Of a stretch of 42,467 nt of DNA, positions 7,378 to 16,547 are shown one piece after another (position 1 is the first letter of the stretch; each line of letters begins with the position of its first letter). The position numbers and the translations under genes are program-made. The notes beneath the pieces were generated by a model that did no database searches, was not told where the DNA came from, and was given only the letters and a program-made list of their open reading frames with translations. The stretch lies in NCBI GenBank assembly GCA_036620675.1, contig JAZHEE010000035.1; one strand, 5' to 3'. The DNA is from Jejubacter sp036620675. GTDB taxonomy: Bacteria > Pseudomonadota > Gammaproteobacteria > Enterobacterales > Enterobacteriaceae.

Positions 7378-8550
7378 TTAGCCCGCGTTTGCGCGGATGA
7401 TATTGTCGATCAACTGATTGACGGGGGCCAGCGCCAGCTCGCGGGCGTCGCTCTCGTAAGCGGGCTTGCTACGGGTCTGGGTCGCCAACATCGGGCCGTC
7501 GCTATTGCTGGTATTCACTTTTACCAGGGTGGAAAGGCCGATACGCAGCGGATACTGCTTAAGCTGCTGCTGATCCAGCTCGATACGCACCGGCAGACGC
7601 TGAACCACTTTAATCCAGTTACCGGTGGCATTCTGCGCCGGCAGCAGGGAGAAAGCGCTGCCTGTTCCCATATCCAGCCCGACTACCTTGCCTTTGTACT
7701 CCACCTTATCGCCATAGATATCGCTGACTACCGTCGCCGGCTGGCCGATGCGCATATTGGCAAGCTGGGTTTCTTTAAAGTTGGCGTCCACCCACAGGCC
7801 GGTGGCGGGTACGATAGCCATCAGCGCGGTGCTGGTGCCTATTTGCGCGCCGACCTGCACCGCGCGGCGCGAGACGTAACCGGTCATCGGGCTGACGATT
7901 CGGGTACGCTGCAGCGCCAGCCAGGCGTTGCGTACTTCAGTCGCCGCCTGTTTTACCGCCGGCTGTTCGGCCAGCGGCGTGTCGAGGATCATCGCCTGAT
8001 TGGCGTTATACTGCTCTATTGCCGCGTCGAGTTGCGCCTGGGCGCTGGCAACCGCATCGCGCGCGTGTTGCAGCTCTTCACGGCCTATCAGGTTGTCTTT
8101 ACCCAGCGGAACCCGGCGGTTAAGGTCGGTCTGCGCCTGGGCCAGCGCGGTACGTTTTACCGAGATATTGGCCTGATATTGCCTGCTGTTAATGATCAAC
8201 TGGCGAGTCTGGCGCACGCTGTTGGCCAGCGCCGTTTTCGCTTTTTCAAAGGCTTCCCGGGCGTCGGTCGGATCGAGCGTTACCAGGACATCGCCCTTCT
8301 TCACAAAATCGGTATCGTCCACCCATACCTTGGTGACGCTGCCCGAAACCTGAGACATGATTTGCACCTGATTACCGGCGACGTAAGCATCGTCAGTCTC
8401 TGCATAATGACGCAGAACCAGGAACCACCAGATACCATATGCCACTGCCAAAACCACAAACAGCAGGGTCAGCAAAAGAAGCGCACCTTTACGCTTACTT
8501 TTTTTGCCAGCCGGCTGCTGTGGCGTTTGAGTTTCCGCATGTGCGCTCAT
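7378..8550 (-). CDS. emrA: Multidrug efflux periplasmic adaptor EmrA
   Basis: 390 aa from the ATG at 8550, the E. coli length and preceded by GGAG; an upstream in-frame start at 8562 is not supported by a site. HlyD-type membrane-fusion protein: cytoplasmic N-terminus rich in Lys/Arg, one membrane anchor at about residues 25-45, lipoyl-like halves, a long periplasmic coiled-coil hairpin (about 95-205) and a beta-barrel domain. It bridges EmrB to TolC. Confidence 0.97.
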   Translation of the reverse strand: MSAHAETQTPQQPAGKKSKRKGALLLLTLLFVVLAVAYGIWWFLVLRHYAETDDAYVAGNQVQIMSQVSGSVTKVWVDDTDFVKKGDVLVTLDPTDAREAFEKAKTALANSVRQTRQLIINSRQYQANISVKRTALAQAQTDLNRRVPLGKDNLIGREELQHARDAVASAQAQLDAAIEQYNANQAMILDTPLAEQPAVKQAATEVRNAWLALQRTRIVSPMTGYVSRRAVQVGAQIGTSTALMAIVPATGLWVDANFKETQLANMRIGQPATVVSDIYGDKVEYKGKVVGLDMGTGSAFSLLPAQNATGNWIKVVQRLPVRIELDQQQLKQYPLRIGLSTLVKVNTSNSDGPMLATQTRSKPAYESDARELALAPVNQLIDNIIRANAG

Positions 8551-8607
8551 GCTTATCTCCACTCTATTTATTATTGGAGCCCGAAACGCCGGGCTGTTTA
8601 GTCATAA

Positions 8608-8633
8608 AGGCCAGCACACTGCTGTGCTGGCCT
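8608..8633 (-). promoter_or_regulatory. Hairpin in the emrR-emrA intergenic region
   Basis: Perfect 11-bp inverted repeat AGGCCAGCACA-ctgc-TGTGCTGGCCT. In emrR-emrA mRNA it forms a stable stem followed by only a short U run, so partial termination or an RNA-processing/stability function is more likely than full termination. It would set emrR expression apart from emrAB. Confidence 0.5.
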
Positions 8634-8693
8634 GCATGTAAAAAGCTTGTTTATTATTCTGAACAAGGGTTCAGCGTACCTGCGATTACGGTT

Positions 8694-9224
8694 TTAACTC
8701 GCGCTTTCAGGCTGAAAGGATTTTTCGTCCATCTGATCGAGTCGGGTGAGTAATTTACGCGTGATCTGCTCAAGCTGGGTTTTCTCGCTGTCGGAAAGCG
8801 AAGACCAGAGGTGATGCAGGCAGCTATGCTGAGGCGGTAACACCTGATTCAGGAACTCGTGGCCCCTGGGCGTCAGATGAAGATGCAGACAGCGGCGATC
8901 GTTGTCGCTTTCGCGGCGTTCGATCCAGCCGCGCTTTTCCAGCTCGTCGGCAATGCGGGTGGCGTTGGTTCGGGAAGAGCCCAGCGCGCAACTCAGTTCG
9001 CTTGGCTGAATGCTGTGGTTTTCCTGGGATTCCAGCGTGATCAGCGCCATGAATAAGGTCTCGTTGATTCCCTGAGCCTTCAACATTTTGTTGCGGTTTT
9101 CCAGCAGTTTGCCCTGCATATGCATGCATAGACGGGTCAGGAGAATTTCCTGATAAGGGAAAGCTTCGTGACGGCTGGCACGAAATTTAAGCATCTGTTC
9201 TATGGGCGAAAACGAACTATCCAT
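8694..9224 (-). CDS. emrR: MarR-family repressor EmrR (MprA)
   Basis: 176 aa, same length as E. coli MprA. Winged-helix MarR domain at about residues 50-145, with the recognition segment SSRTNATRIADELEKRGWIE and the wing RRESDNDRRC. Represses emrRAB and is released by uncouplers and salicylate-type ligands. First gene of the operon, 144 bases before emrA, and therefore autoregulated. The last dozen residues differ from E. coli. Confidence 0.96.
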   Translation of the reverse strand: MDSSFSPIEQMLKFRASRHEAFPYQEILLTRLCMHMQGKLLENRNKMLKAQGINETLFMALITLESQENHSIQPSELSCALGSSRTNATRIADELEKRGWIERRESDNDRRCLHLHLTPRGHEFLNQVLPPQHSCLHHLWSSLSDSEKTQLEQITRKLLTRLDQMDEKSFQPESAS

Positions 9225-9634
9225 TTGGGCATAACCTCATTAATTGCAGCCGATATAGTAACGACGGTGATAAATAAAGTAAATGTATTATTTTCTTAAG
9301 TGTGGTTAACGAACGATGCTTTTAAATAATCGCTCAGGCCGCAAGTGGCGGGCCATACAGCAATTTCATCACATCATACTCCCGGAAAAAGCGGGAGTCC
9401 TCAGGGGAAAAACCAGGAATAATCAGAGGGTTCGATAATATGTTTGAATAAAGGTGCAATTGAAGGATACAGAACGTCATGAACCTGAACAGGTTGAAAT
9501 AAAAGGTGAGCCATGCGTGATGTCTGCCGGAATACAATAAGCACTGTGTCTGAATAAAAATAGAGTCAATACATTAACAAACTACGGGCCGCCTTAACAG
9601 TCGCCATGATTGCGAATGTCGGCGGCCTGCCATA
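9225..9634. other. Gene-free region between emrR and the MFS gene
   Basis: 410 bases. The first 80 hold the AT-rich emrR promoter region. The remainder has a hairpin ACTCCCG-gaaaaag-CGGGAGT at 9379-9399 and a GGCCGCC / GGCGGCC repeat near 9591-9628 that may end the MFS transcript. In E. coli this place is taken by ygaZ and ygaH, of which I see no remnant. Confidence 0.5.
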
Positions 9635-10819
9635 TCAGGCGGCACTTTCCTGGCGATGATAGCCGTGCCACCAGACCAGCAACCCGAGTGCTGAAACCAC
9701 TGCACCAGCGCTACAGACCCCGTTCCAGCCCGCATGCTGCCAGGCGCTGGCGGAAATCAACGAACCGGCGGCACCGCCGATAAAGTAGCTGGTCATATAG
9801 CCCGCCGTCAGTCGATTACGGGCCTGCGGATGGGCGTGGTAGATCACGCTCTGGTTAGTAATATGCACTCCTTGGACGGTGAGATCCAGTACGATGATCC
9901 CCACAATTAGCGCCGGAATTGACCACTGTCCCAGCGCGATAGCGCCCCAGGAGAGTAGCAGCAGAATCAGGCCGCCGCTGGTGGTCAGGTGGGCTTTACC
10001 CTTATCGGCCAGCCCGCCTACCGGTCTGGCACCTAAAGCGCCAGCGGCGCCAGCCAGACCAAACAGGCCAATAACGCTTTCGGAATAGTTAAATGGCGGC
10101 GCCGCCAGCAGAAAGGCCATTGACGTCCAGAGGATACTGAAGTTGGCGAAGGTCAGGCAGCCCAGCATGGCCCGGGTGCGCAGCAGGCGATTACGGGCGA
10201 ACAGGCTGAAGATAGAGGTCAGCAACTGGCCGTAATTCAGGGTATTGTGCTCCTTCACCCGCGGCAGACCACGCCACAGAGCGACCGCCATTAGCGCCAT
10301 CAGGAAGCTTGCCACCCAGTAGACGGTGCGCCACCCTCCAAGGCCCGCCAGCAGGCCCGCGACGGTACGCGCCAGCAGTATACCCAGTAGCAGACCGCTC
10401 ATAATGGTGCCCACCACCCGGCCACGGCGCTCTGGGGCTGCCAGGGTTGCGGCAAGGGGCACCAGTATCTGTGCCACCACGGAAAACAGTCCGGTCAGTG
10501 CAGTACCCAGAATCATCAATCCCAGGCTCTGACTTAGCGCAGTGATCAGCATTCCGCCAGCGGACAGCAGCGTCATCGTCACTATCAGGCCGCGACGTTC
10601 GAACATGTCTCCCAGCGGCACCAGAAACAGCAGCCCGGCGGCGTAACCGAGCTGGGCGGCGGTGACAATAAAGCCGGCCTGATTGACCGATAGTGAGAAA
10701 GCGTTAGCGATGGTGTCCAGCAGCGGTTGCGCATAATAGTTGCTGGCGACGGCAAGGCCGGTCGCGACAGACATAAGCAGCGTCAGCGAGGGGCTGATAC
10801 CTCGATCTTTCTGGGTCAT
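9635..10819 (-). CDS. MFS transporter, YgaY-like
   Basis: 394 aa with 12 predicted membrane segments and the MFS loop motif GDMFERRGLI after TM2. The start MTQKDRGISPSLTLLMSVATG and the NYYAQPLLDTIA segment resemble the E. coli YgaY/YnfM-type group. In E. coli ygaY is a broken gene at this same place between proX and ygaZ; here the frame is intact. Substrate unknown. Transcribed toward emrR, with no strong ribosome binding site before the ATG. Confidence 0.8.
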   Translation of the reverse strand: MTQKDRGISPSLTLLMSVATGLAVASNYYAQPLLDTIANAFSLSVNQAGFIVTAAQLGYAAGLLFLVPLGDMFERRGLIVTMTLLSAGGMLITALSQSLGLMILGTALTGLFSVVAQILVPLAATLAAPERRGRVVGTIMSGLLLGILLARTVAGLLAGLGGWRTVYWVASFLMALMAVALWRGLPRVKEHNTLNYGQLLTSIFSLFARNRLLRTRAMLGCLTFANFSILWTSMAFLLAAPPFNYSESVIGLFGLAGAAGALGARPVGGLADKGKAHLTTSGGLILLLLSWGAIALGQWSIPALIVGIIVLDLTVQGVHITNQSVIYHAHPQARNRLTAGYMTSYFIGGAAGSLISASAWQHAGWNGVCSAGAVVSALGLLVWWHGYHRQESAA

Positions 10820-10937
10820 TGGACTTTCACGTTCAACGGGTTATGGAGCGCACAATGATAGTGATTATTCGCGCCAGCGCCACCCCGTCTTGCGGCTTTC
10901 TGGTGTCGGATTGTGCCGTCAGTCGGGGAGAAGGGAG

Positions 10938-11486
10938 TCAGAAAGAGAGAGAGGCCAGGGCATTGAGGATGGCCGGGCGCGCCAGTTGCTCGACCATCCA
11001 GGGGCTGTAGGCAGCGGGAATGGCGCTAACGCCAGCCAGCAGGCGATCGACGGGTAGCCAGCAGTAATCCATCACCTCATCAGGGCGGGGTTGCGGCTCG
11101 GCTTCAGTGCGGACAAACCAGACCGGGCAGTATTCGTTTTCGATAATACCGCTGGCGTCGACGGCGAAATAACGGAAATCGTTATCGATAAGCAGCGGCG
11201 CTGAAATGGCCAACCCCAGCTCCTGGTGACAGCGGCGCCTGACGGCGTCGCTCATCGCTTCGCCCGGCATGGGGTGGCCGCAGGCCGAATTGGTCCATAC
11301 GCCGGGCCAGGCTTTTTTGCCCAGGGCGCGGCGAGTCAACAGCAGTTCATTGCGCTGATTAAAAACGTAGCTGGAAAAGGCCAGGTGCAGCGGGGTGTGG
11401 TTGGTGTGCACCCGGGATTTTGCTTCGGTGCCGATGATGCGCAGGTTGTCGTCCAGCAGCAGGACCTGTTCATCGCATTGGTTCAT
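10938..11486 (-). CDS. idi: Isopentenyl-diphosphate delta-isomerase Idi
   Basis: 182 aa from ATG 11486, with GGAG six bases upstream; the frame remains open to 11534 but without family similarity. Interconverts isopentenyl and dimethylallyl diphosphate for isoprenoid synthesis. Nudix fold with the type I motifs KKAWPGVWTNSACGHP (catalytic Cys) and a GE-x7-R-x2-x-EL-like helix (GEAMSDAVRRRCHQELG), plus the glutamate of EYCPVW. In E. coli idi lies far from emrR, so its position here is a rearrangement. Confidence 0.93.
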   Translation of the reverse strand: MNQCDEQVLLLDDNLRIIGTEAKSRVHTNHTPLHLAFSSYVFNQRNELLLTRRALGKKAWPGVWTNSACGHPMPGEAMSDAVRRRCHQELGLAISAPLLIDNDFRYFAVDASGIIENEYCPVWFVRTEAEPQPRPDEVMDYCWLPVDRLLAGVSAIPAAYSPWMVEQLARPAILNALASLSF

Positions 11487-11635
11487 AGTGACTCCGCGCA
11501 GTTTGATAATGCGGCAATGATTATAAGTGACCACATTATCCGTATGAGAACATAACTTGCGGTTAAACCGCCGCAGAATTTGTCGCCAGATGCTTTCCCG
11601 CGCGTAACCGGCACCCTGAGGCGCCGGTTACAGGA

Positions 11636-12856
11636 TTAGCGCGATGCGCTCTGACTAACCGCACCTGCGGGATTAATTTCGGTACGGGTCAGTACCGGCT
11701 GCGGCTGCGATGTATCACCGCCACTGAGTTCGCTGACCAGAGAGTTAATCCCGTCGCTCATATTCACAAAACGGGTCAGGGGAGAGCGGGTCACTACCAC
11801 AAAGGCACCGACGTTTTTTTCCGGCACCATCGCCATATAGGTGATAAAGCCACCGGCTCCTCCGGTCTTTTGAATAATCCCCGGCCTGCCGTCTTTCGGC
11901 TTCATATAGACCCAGCCCAGCCCCAGTGCATCGGCGCGCCCTGGCACGTCCATACCAATGACTTTAGCAAACTGGCTGCGCTGGTAGATAAGCGTCTGCA
12001 TACGATCCGCCTGACTGCTTCTGGAATGGACGTCAGAGGACAGAAACTGCTGCATCCAGCGCATCATGTCGTCCGGAGTGGAGTAGATCCCCCCGCTGCC
12101 GATGGCCGCCAGCGTATTGTTGCAGGGGCTGGCGCCGCGTTCAGGAATCATCAGACGCGCGCACTGATCCGGCGAAGGGGTAAAGGTGGTGTCCTTCATC
12201 CCGAGTGGGCGGGCTATCTGCTCGTTGAACAGTCTGGGATACGGCTTGCCTGACGCCCGCGCCAGGGCATCGGCCAGGAGATCGTAGGCCAGGTTGGAGT
12301 ATGCGGCCTGGCTGCCGGGAGCGTGTTTCAGGCTGGCCGATTCCAGCCAGTTCCAGCGCTGCTGGCGGGTGGGCCAGATAAACACCGGGCGCGGCGAAAC
12401 GCCCCCAGGCTGCTCGCGGGGCAGGGCGCTGGTGTGGGTCGCCAGATTGACCAGTCTGATGGGCTCGCCGTGATAAGTGGGCACCCGTGCGCCCGGCGGC
12501 GCATATTTACTGAGCGGATCGTCGAGCCGCACCACGCCCTGGTCGAGCAGTTTGACCATCACTTCACTGGTCATGAGTTTGGTCAGCGAGGCGATGCGGA
12601 TAACTGAATCGAGCTGCGGCTTTATATTATTGCCGGGGCGGGTCTCGCCCAGACTCTGAAAAACGCGCTGATTGCCGTTAATCACCACCATCGCCATGCC
12701 AGTGGCACCGCTGCCATAGAAGATATGGTTGGCATAGCGTTCGGCAATATCGGCGGTGAACAGCGGATCCGGCGCCTGTGCCGCCCGGCTAATAATGGGG
12801 AGTGCCGCTAAAGTGATGGCGGCGAAAGTGAGAAAACGATGTTTCACGCGATTCAT
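11636..12856 (-). CDS. ampH: Penicillin-binding protein AmpH (DD-carboxypeptidase/endopeptidase)
   Basis: 406 aa from ATG 12856; a GTG at 12847 (403 aa) is an equally possible start. A hydrophobic signal peptide ending near SRAAQ directs it to the periplasm. Class C beta-lactamase-like serine hydrolase: Ser90-x-x-Lys93 (SLTK), Tyr186-Ser-Asn (YSN) and QKTGG near residue 340. AmpH trims peptidoglycan and in E. coli is linked to peptide transport with SbmA. The C-terminal 20 residues are longer than in E. coli. Divergent from sbmA, as in E. coli. Confidence 0.94.
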   Translation of the reverse strand: MNRVKHRFLTFAAITLAALPIISRAAQAPDPLFTADIAERYANHIFYGSGATGMAMVVINGNQRVFQSLGETRPGNNIKPQLDSVIRIASLTKLMTSEVMVKLLDQGVVRLDDPLSKYAPPGARVPTYHGEPIRLVNLATHTSALPREQPGGVSPRPVFIWPTRQQRWNWLESASLKHAPGSQAAYSNLAYDLLADALARASGKPYPRLFNEQIARPLGMKDTTFTPSPDQCARLMIPERGASPCNNTLAAIGSGGIYSTPDDMMRWMQQFLSSDVHSRSSQADRMQTLIYQRSQFAKVIGMDVPGRADALGLGWVYMKPKDGRPGIIQKTGGAGGFITYMAMVPEKNVGAFVVVTRSPLTRFVNMSDGINSLVSELSGGDTSQPQPVLTRTEINPAGAVSQSASR

Positions 12857-13259
12857 CCATTGTGTATGCAATTTTTACGGTAAGGCTATTGGTGTTTATA
12901 CCATGATGCAGGGCTCTGCCAGCGATGGCACGTGTTATCGCGTGAAAAAAAAACGTAACCTGGCATTTCACGGGTAACTTTTTTTCCTGCGCATGGCAGG
13001 ATGTGGCCTGCATCGGTGTTACTGGCGAAAAGATGCCCTGGAAGGGACTTTACAGGTCAGGTATGGCCGTCGGGCCCCTTTTACAGGGAAGGACTTAAAC
13101 TGTACTTCTGTTTATCGTCAACCTGCTTCATGGTTTGATACAAGATTCTGGCATTATTGTGACTGACTTCACGTTATCTTTTGTCAGTCTGGTCGCTCGT
13201 GCAGGCGGGACGCCTGCGCTGCCGATAAGGCAATTTGCGTTTATGCTGGAGTCTTGTTG
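12857..13259. promoter_or_regulatory. Divergent ampH/sbmA promoter region
   Basis: 403 bases without a gene. It holds divergent promoters; a short hairpin GCAGGCG-gga-CGCCTGC at 13201-13217 lies in the likely sbmA leader. In E. coli sbmA is sigma-E dependent, but I could not find a convincing GAACTT/TCTGA pair at the right spacing. Confidence 0.5.
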
Positions 13260-14474
13260 ATGTTTAAATCCTTTTTTCCGCGTCCGGCGCTGTTCTTCTC
13301 TTCAGCGCTTGTCTGGATGCTACTCACCATCCTGTTCTGGCAGTTGGGAGGCGAACACTGGCTTAATCACGCTGTTGGCGCCAGCGAACAGGTTCCTGTT
13401 AGCGCTGCCCGTTTCTGGTCGGGCAGCTATCTGCTGTTTTACGGCTATTACTGGGCGTGTACTGCGCTGTTTGCCGGATTCTGGTTTATCCGGGCGCCGC
13501 ATCGCTGGCAGTACTGGTCGATAACGGGAAGTTCGCTTATCGTCTTCGTCACCTGGTTTCTGGTGGAGGTGGGGCTGGCGGTGAATGCCTGGTATGCGCC
13601 ATTTTACGATCTCATCCAGCAGGCGCTGACCTCGCCGGGTAAGGTGCGGATTAACCAGTTTTACAGTGAGATTGGCGTTTTCCTGGGAATTGCGCTGATA
13701 GCCGTCGTGGTTTCGGTGCTGAATAACTTCTTTGTCAGCCATTACGTTTTTCGCTGGCGTACCGCCATGAACCAGTACTATACCGCGCACTGGCAGCGGC
13801 TGCGTCATATCGAAGGGGCGGCCCAGCGTGTCCAGGAAGACACCATGCGTTTCGCCACCACGCTGGAAAATGTTGGCAGCCAGTTGCTGAAGGCGGTAGT
13901 GACGCTGTTCGCTTTTTTGCCGGTGCTGGTGGCGCTCTCTGCGCACATTAAAGAATTGCCGATAGTAGGACAGATTCCCTATCCGCTGGTGGTTGCAGGC
14001 GTGCTCTGGGCTCTGGTAGGCACCGCGCTGCTGGCACTGGTGGGGATCAAACTGCCCGGTCTGGAATTCAATAACCAGCGGGTGGAAGCGGCCTACCGTA
14101 AGGAGCTGGTCTATGGCGAGGACGATCCCACGCGCGCCACGCCGCCGACCCTGGGGGAACTGTTCCATTCGGTGCGGCGTAACTACTTTCGGCTCTATTT
14201 CCACTATATGTACTTTAATATCGCCCGCATTCTCTATATGCAGTTGGATAACGTCTTCGGCCTGATCGTGCTGTTTCCGTCGATTGCCGCGGGGGCTATT
14301 ACGCTGGGGTTGATGACCCAGATCCTCAACGTATTCGGCCAGGTTCGGGAGGCGTTTCAGTACCTGATTCTTTCCTGGACTACCCTTGTGGAACTGATGT
14401 CTATCTACAAGCGTCTGCGTAGCTTCGAGCACCATCTGGATGTGCCGCAGTCGCAGATGATTCAGGAAGCCTGA
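13260..14474 (+). CDS. sbmA: Peptide antibiotic transporter SbmA
   Basis: 404 aa from ATG 13260 (two in-frame TTG codons precede it), with GGAG eight bases upstream. SbmA/BacA-like inner-membrane importer with about seven or eight membrane segments and no ATPase domain. Signatures RWRTAMNQYY, RHIEGAAQRVQEDTMRFA and FKSFFP match. It imports microcin B17/J25, bleomycin and proline-rich peptides, driven by protons, as a dimer. Followed by yaiW at 74 bases, probably the same operon. Confidence 0.97.
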   Translation: MFKSFFPRPALFFSSALVWMLLTILFWQLGGEHWLNHAVGASEQVPVSAARFWSGSYLLFYGYYWACTALFAGFWFIRAPHRWQYWSITGSSLIVFVTWFLVEVGLAVNAWYAPFYDLIQQALTSPGKVRINQFYSEIGVFLGIALIAVVVSVLNNFFVSHYVFRWRTAMNQYYTAHWQRLRHIEGAAQRVQEDTMRFATTLENVGSQLLKAVVTLFAFLPVLVALSAHIKELPIVGQIPYPLVVAGVLWALVGTALLALVGIKLPGLEFNNQRVEAAYRKELVYGEDDPTRATPPTLGELFHSVRRNYFRLYFHYMYFNIARILYMQLDNVFGLIVLFPSIAAGAITLGLMTQILNVFGQVREAFQYLILSWTTLVELMSIYKRLRSFEHHLDVPQSQMIQEA

Positions 14475-14548
14475 GTGCGCTAACGTTGACGACGCAGCGG
14501 CATGATGGCAGGCTCCTGGCAGCGAAGCCGTAATTGGGAAGGAAGTTT

Positions 14549-15649
14549 ATGGGAAATCATCGACGTCAGGCCCTGCCCGCCATTGGTGTACTGGTCGCGC
14601 TGGCGCTGGCGGGCTGTAGCAATAAAAGCGCGCAACCGCTGCCGGAAGGGGTAAAACCGGTGGATGTTGCCGCTACCGTGCGCCAGAAAATGCCAGCCAG
14701 CGTACAAGATCGCGACGGCTGGGCGCAGGATATTGCCACCGCCTTTTCCAGTCAGGGGCTGGCGCCCACGGAAGAGAACGTCTGTTCAGTGCTGGCGGTA
14801 GCGGCGCAGGAATCCACGTATCAAAGCGATCCCAGCGTGCCGAATCTCAGCAAGATAGCCTGGCAGGAGATCTATCGGCGCGCCGGCAAGCTTTACGTGC
14901 CGGAGTTTATGGTGCGGGCGGCGCTGTCGGTGAAGTCTCCGAGCGGAAAGAGCTACGCCGAACGCCTGGATCGCGTGAAGAGCGAAGGGGAACTGAGCGC
15001 GATATTTGATGATTTTATCGATATGGTGCCGCTGGGGCAGAAGCTGTTCGGGAGTCTGAACCCGGTACATACCGGCGGCCCGATGCAGGTCAGCATCGCT
15101 TTCGCTGAGCAGCATCAGGACGGCTATCCGTGGAAGATAGCCGGTACCGTGCGCCAGGAGGTGTTTACCCGACGCGGCGGCCTGTGGTTCGGTACTTACC
15201 ACCTGCTAAACTATCCGGCCAATTATGACAAACCGCTCTATCGTTTCGCCGACTTTAATGCCGGCTGGTACGCCAGCCGCAATGCCGCTTTCCAGCAGGC
15301 GGTGAGTAAAGCTACCGGCGTTAAGCTGGCGCTGGATGGGGATTTGATTCGCTATGACAGCGATGAGCCGGGTAAAACCGAGCTGGCGGTGCGTCGACTG
15401 GCGTCGCAGCTGGAGATGAGTAACAGCGAAATCCATCGGGCGCTGAAGCGGGGGAATACACTGGAATTTGAGGAGGAAGCGCTTTACGGCAAGGTATTTG
15501 CTTTGGCTGAAAAGCGCAGCGGCAGAAAACTGCCGCGGGCTATTTTGCCGGGAATTGCGCTGGAAAGCCCGAAGATTACCCGTAATCTGACCACGGCGTG
15601 GTTTGCTAAACGGGTGGACGAGCGTCGGGCTCGCTGCATGGCGCGCTAA
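14549..15649 (+). CDS. yaiW: Surface lipoprotein YaiW (DUF1615)
   Basis: 366 aa from ATG 14549 with GGAAGG upstream. Lipoprotein signal with lipobox LALAGC, acylated Cys23. The rest is one DUF1615-type domain with a probable lysozyme-like fold (AAQESTYQSDP carries a Glu-Ser pair reminiscent of the transglycosylase motif). In E. coli YaiW is an outer-membrane protein co-transcribed with sbmA and influences Bac7 uptake. Full length compared with E. coli (364 aa). Confidence 0.93.
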   Translation: MGNHRRQALPAIGVLVALALAGCSNKSAQPLPEGVKPVDVAATVRQKMPASVQDRDGWAQDIATAFSSQGLAPTEENVCSVLAVAAQESTYQSDPSVPNLSKIAWQEIYRRAGKLYVPEFMVRAALSVKSPSGKSYAERLDRVKSEGELSAIFDDFIDMVPLGQKLFGSLNPVHTGGPMQVSIAFAEQHQDGYPWKIAGTVRQEVFTRRGGLWFGTYHLLNYPANYDKPLYRFADFNAGWYASRNAAFQQAVSKATGVKLALDGDLIRYDSDEPGKTELAVRRLASQLEMSNSEIHRALKRGNTLEFEEEALYGKVFALAEKRSGRKLPRAILPGIALESPKITRNLTTAWFAKRVDERRARCMAR

Positions 15650-15960
15650 CGACGCAGATGCCGACGCCGCAGGCGCAGAGCCGTAACCGAGGCGCCTACG
15701 ATCAGGGCGCCGAGGGCGAACACCCCGATACCGAACAGGCTACCAACGCCCAGCCCCATTTCGATCTGCGGGCGAGCGGTATCGCTGTTTTGCATCAGAT
15801 GTTCAAAAACGCCTGGCGCCTGGATAAGCGCATCGAGCAGCAGTGAGCCGACCCAGAAAACAAACAGCACAAAGAGCGCGTAGGCAACGTTGCCCAGGGG
15901 AGATCCTTTCCCTTTCGTACCGGTCACCGCCGCCGGTTTCGATAAAGTAAAGTCTGCCAT
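15646..15960 (-). CDS. yaiY: Inner-membrane protein YaiY (DUF2755)
   Basis: 104 aa; a strong GGAGG site precedes the ATG. Two hydrophobic segments (about 24-46 and 70-92) and a basic C-terminus RLRRRHLRR. Function unknown. Its stop codon overlaps the convergent yaiW stop by 4 bases. Same order and orientation as in E. coli. Confidence 0.9.
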   Translation of the reverse strand: MADFTLSKPAAVTGTKGKGSPLGNVAYALFVLFVFWVGSLLLDALIQAPGVFEHLMQNSDTARPQIEMGLGVGSLFGIGVFALGALIVGASVTALRLRRRHLRR

Positions 15961-16152
15961 ATAACCTCCGGGGGAACTATCCTGAAAGTGGGATGTAACC
16001 CGTACTGGTCAGTGTGGCAGGTCATAAGGATTGTCAATATCGGATTGCTGGTAATTTGCAGTACAGAATGCTCCTGGAATATCGAATCTCGCTCCAATTC
16101 ACATTTTTTTAACTTTTCCTTCCCGACAGTGATATTTGAGATTTTCCGCATT

Positions 16153-16193
16153 CAGGCCCCGGTTCAGCGCTGGCAGCGCTGAACCGGGGCCTG
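16153..16193. terminator. Perfect 19-bp palindrome spanning the ramA 3' end
   Basis: Two perfect 19-base arms (16153-16171 and 16175-16193) with a three-base loop GGC. The ramA stop codon (16164-16166) and its last nine codons lie inside the palindrome. No U-tract of note follows on the ramA side (reverse strand continues AATGCGG); on the forward side TTT follows. It may act as a terminator or 3' stabiliser. Confidence 0.75.
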
Positions 16194-16511
16194 TTTCCGG
16201 TATTCTCCCGGCGGCTGATGGAAGGTCTTGGTGAAGATACGGGTAAAGGTCTGCTGCGACTCGTAGCCATATTTAAGACTGATATCAAACACCTTCTCAT
16301 CGGTAGTGCGCAGATCGCGAGCCGCCATTTTCAGTTTTCTTTCGCGGATATAGCGACCCAGACTCTGCCCGGTGTAGTGAAGGAACAGACGCTGGAGGTG
16401 CCACTTGGAATAACCTGCGTGGCGGGCGATGTCATCAATGCGTAACGGCTGGTGCAGGTTGTCATCGATCCAGTCGATCAGCGTTTCAATGACCTGATGC
16501 GGAATGGACAT
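16164..16511 (-). CDS. ramA: AraC/XylS-family multidrug-resistance activator RamA
   Basis: 115 aa, the size of single-domain MarA/SoxS/RamA/Rob regulators. Two HTH motifs: RIDDIARHAGYSKWHLQRLF (first) and DISLKYGYESQQTFTRIFTK (second). The start MSIPHQVIETLIDWIDDNLHQPLR matches RamA rather than MarA or SoxS. Activates acrAB-tolC, micF and related genes by binding marboxes. A GGGAGAG site precedes the ATG. The last nine residues QAPVQRCQR come from the palindrome and differ from RamA ends I remember, so the natural C-terminus may have been altered by it. Confidence 0.92.
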   Translation of the reverse strand: MSIPHQVIETLIDWIDDNLHQPLRIDDIARHAGYSKWHLQRLFLHYTGQSLGRYIRERKLKMAARDLRTTDEKVFDISLKYGYESQQTFTRIFTKTFHQPPGEYRKQAPVQRCQR

Positions 16512-16547
16512 AGTTTCTCTCCCTTTTTTGCGGCAGGTGCGACGTTA

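Noticed and set aside
7030..8601. 523-codon forward frame across emrB and emrA
   Set aside because: It is the antisense shadow of emrA and the emrB 5' end, which match known proteins at full length.
9334..9537. 67-codon reverse frame between emrR and the MFS gene
   Set aside because: No ribosome binding site, crosses a hairpin, and has no family resemblance; it might be real only if relatives conserve it.
13320..14435. 371-codon reverse frame within sbmA
   Set aside because: Shadow of sbmA; composition rich in His/Gln/Arg, typical of antisense frames of GC-rich genes.
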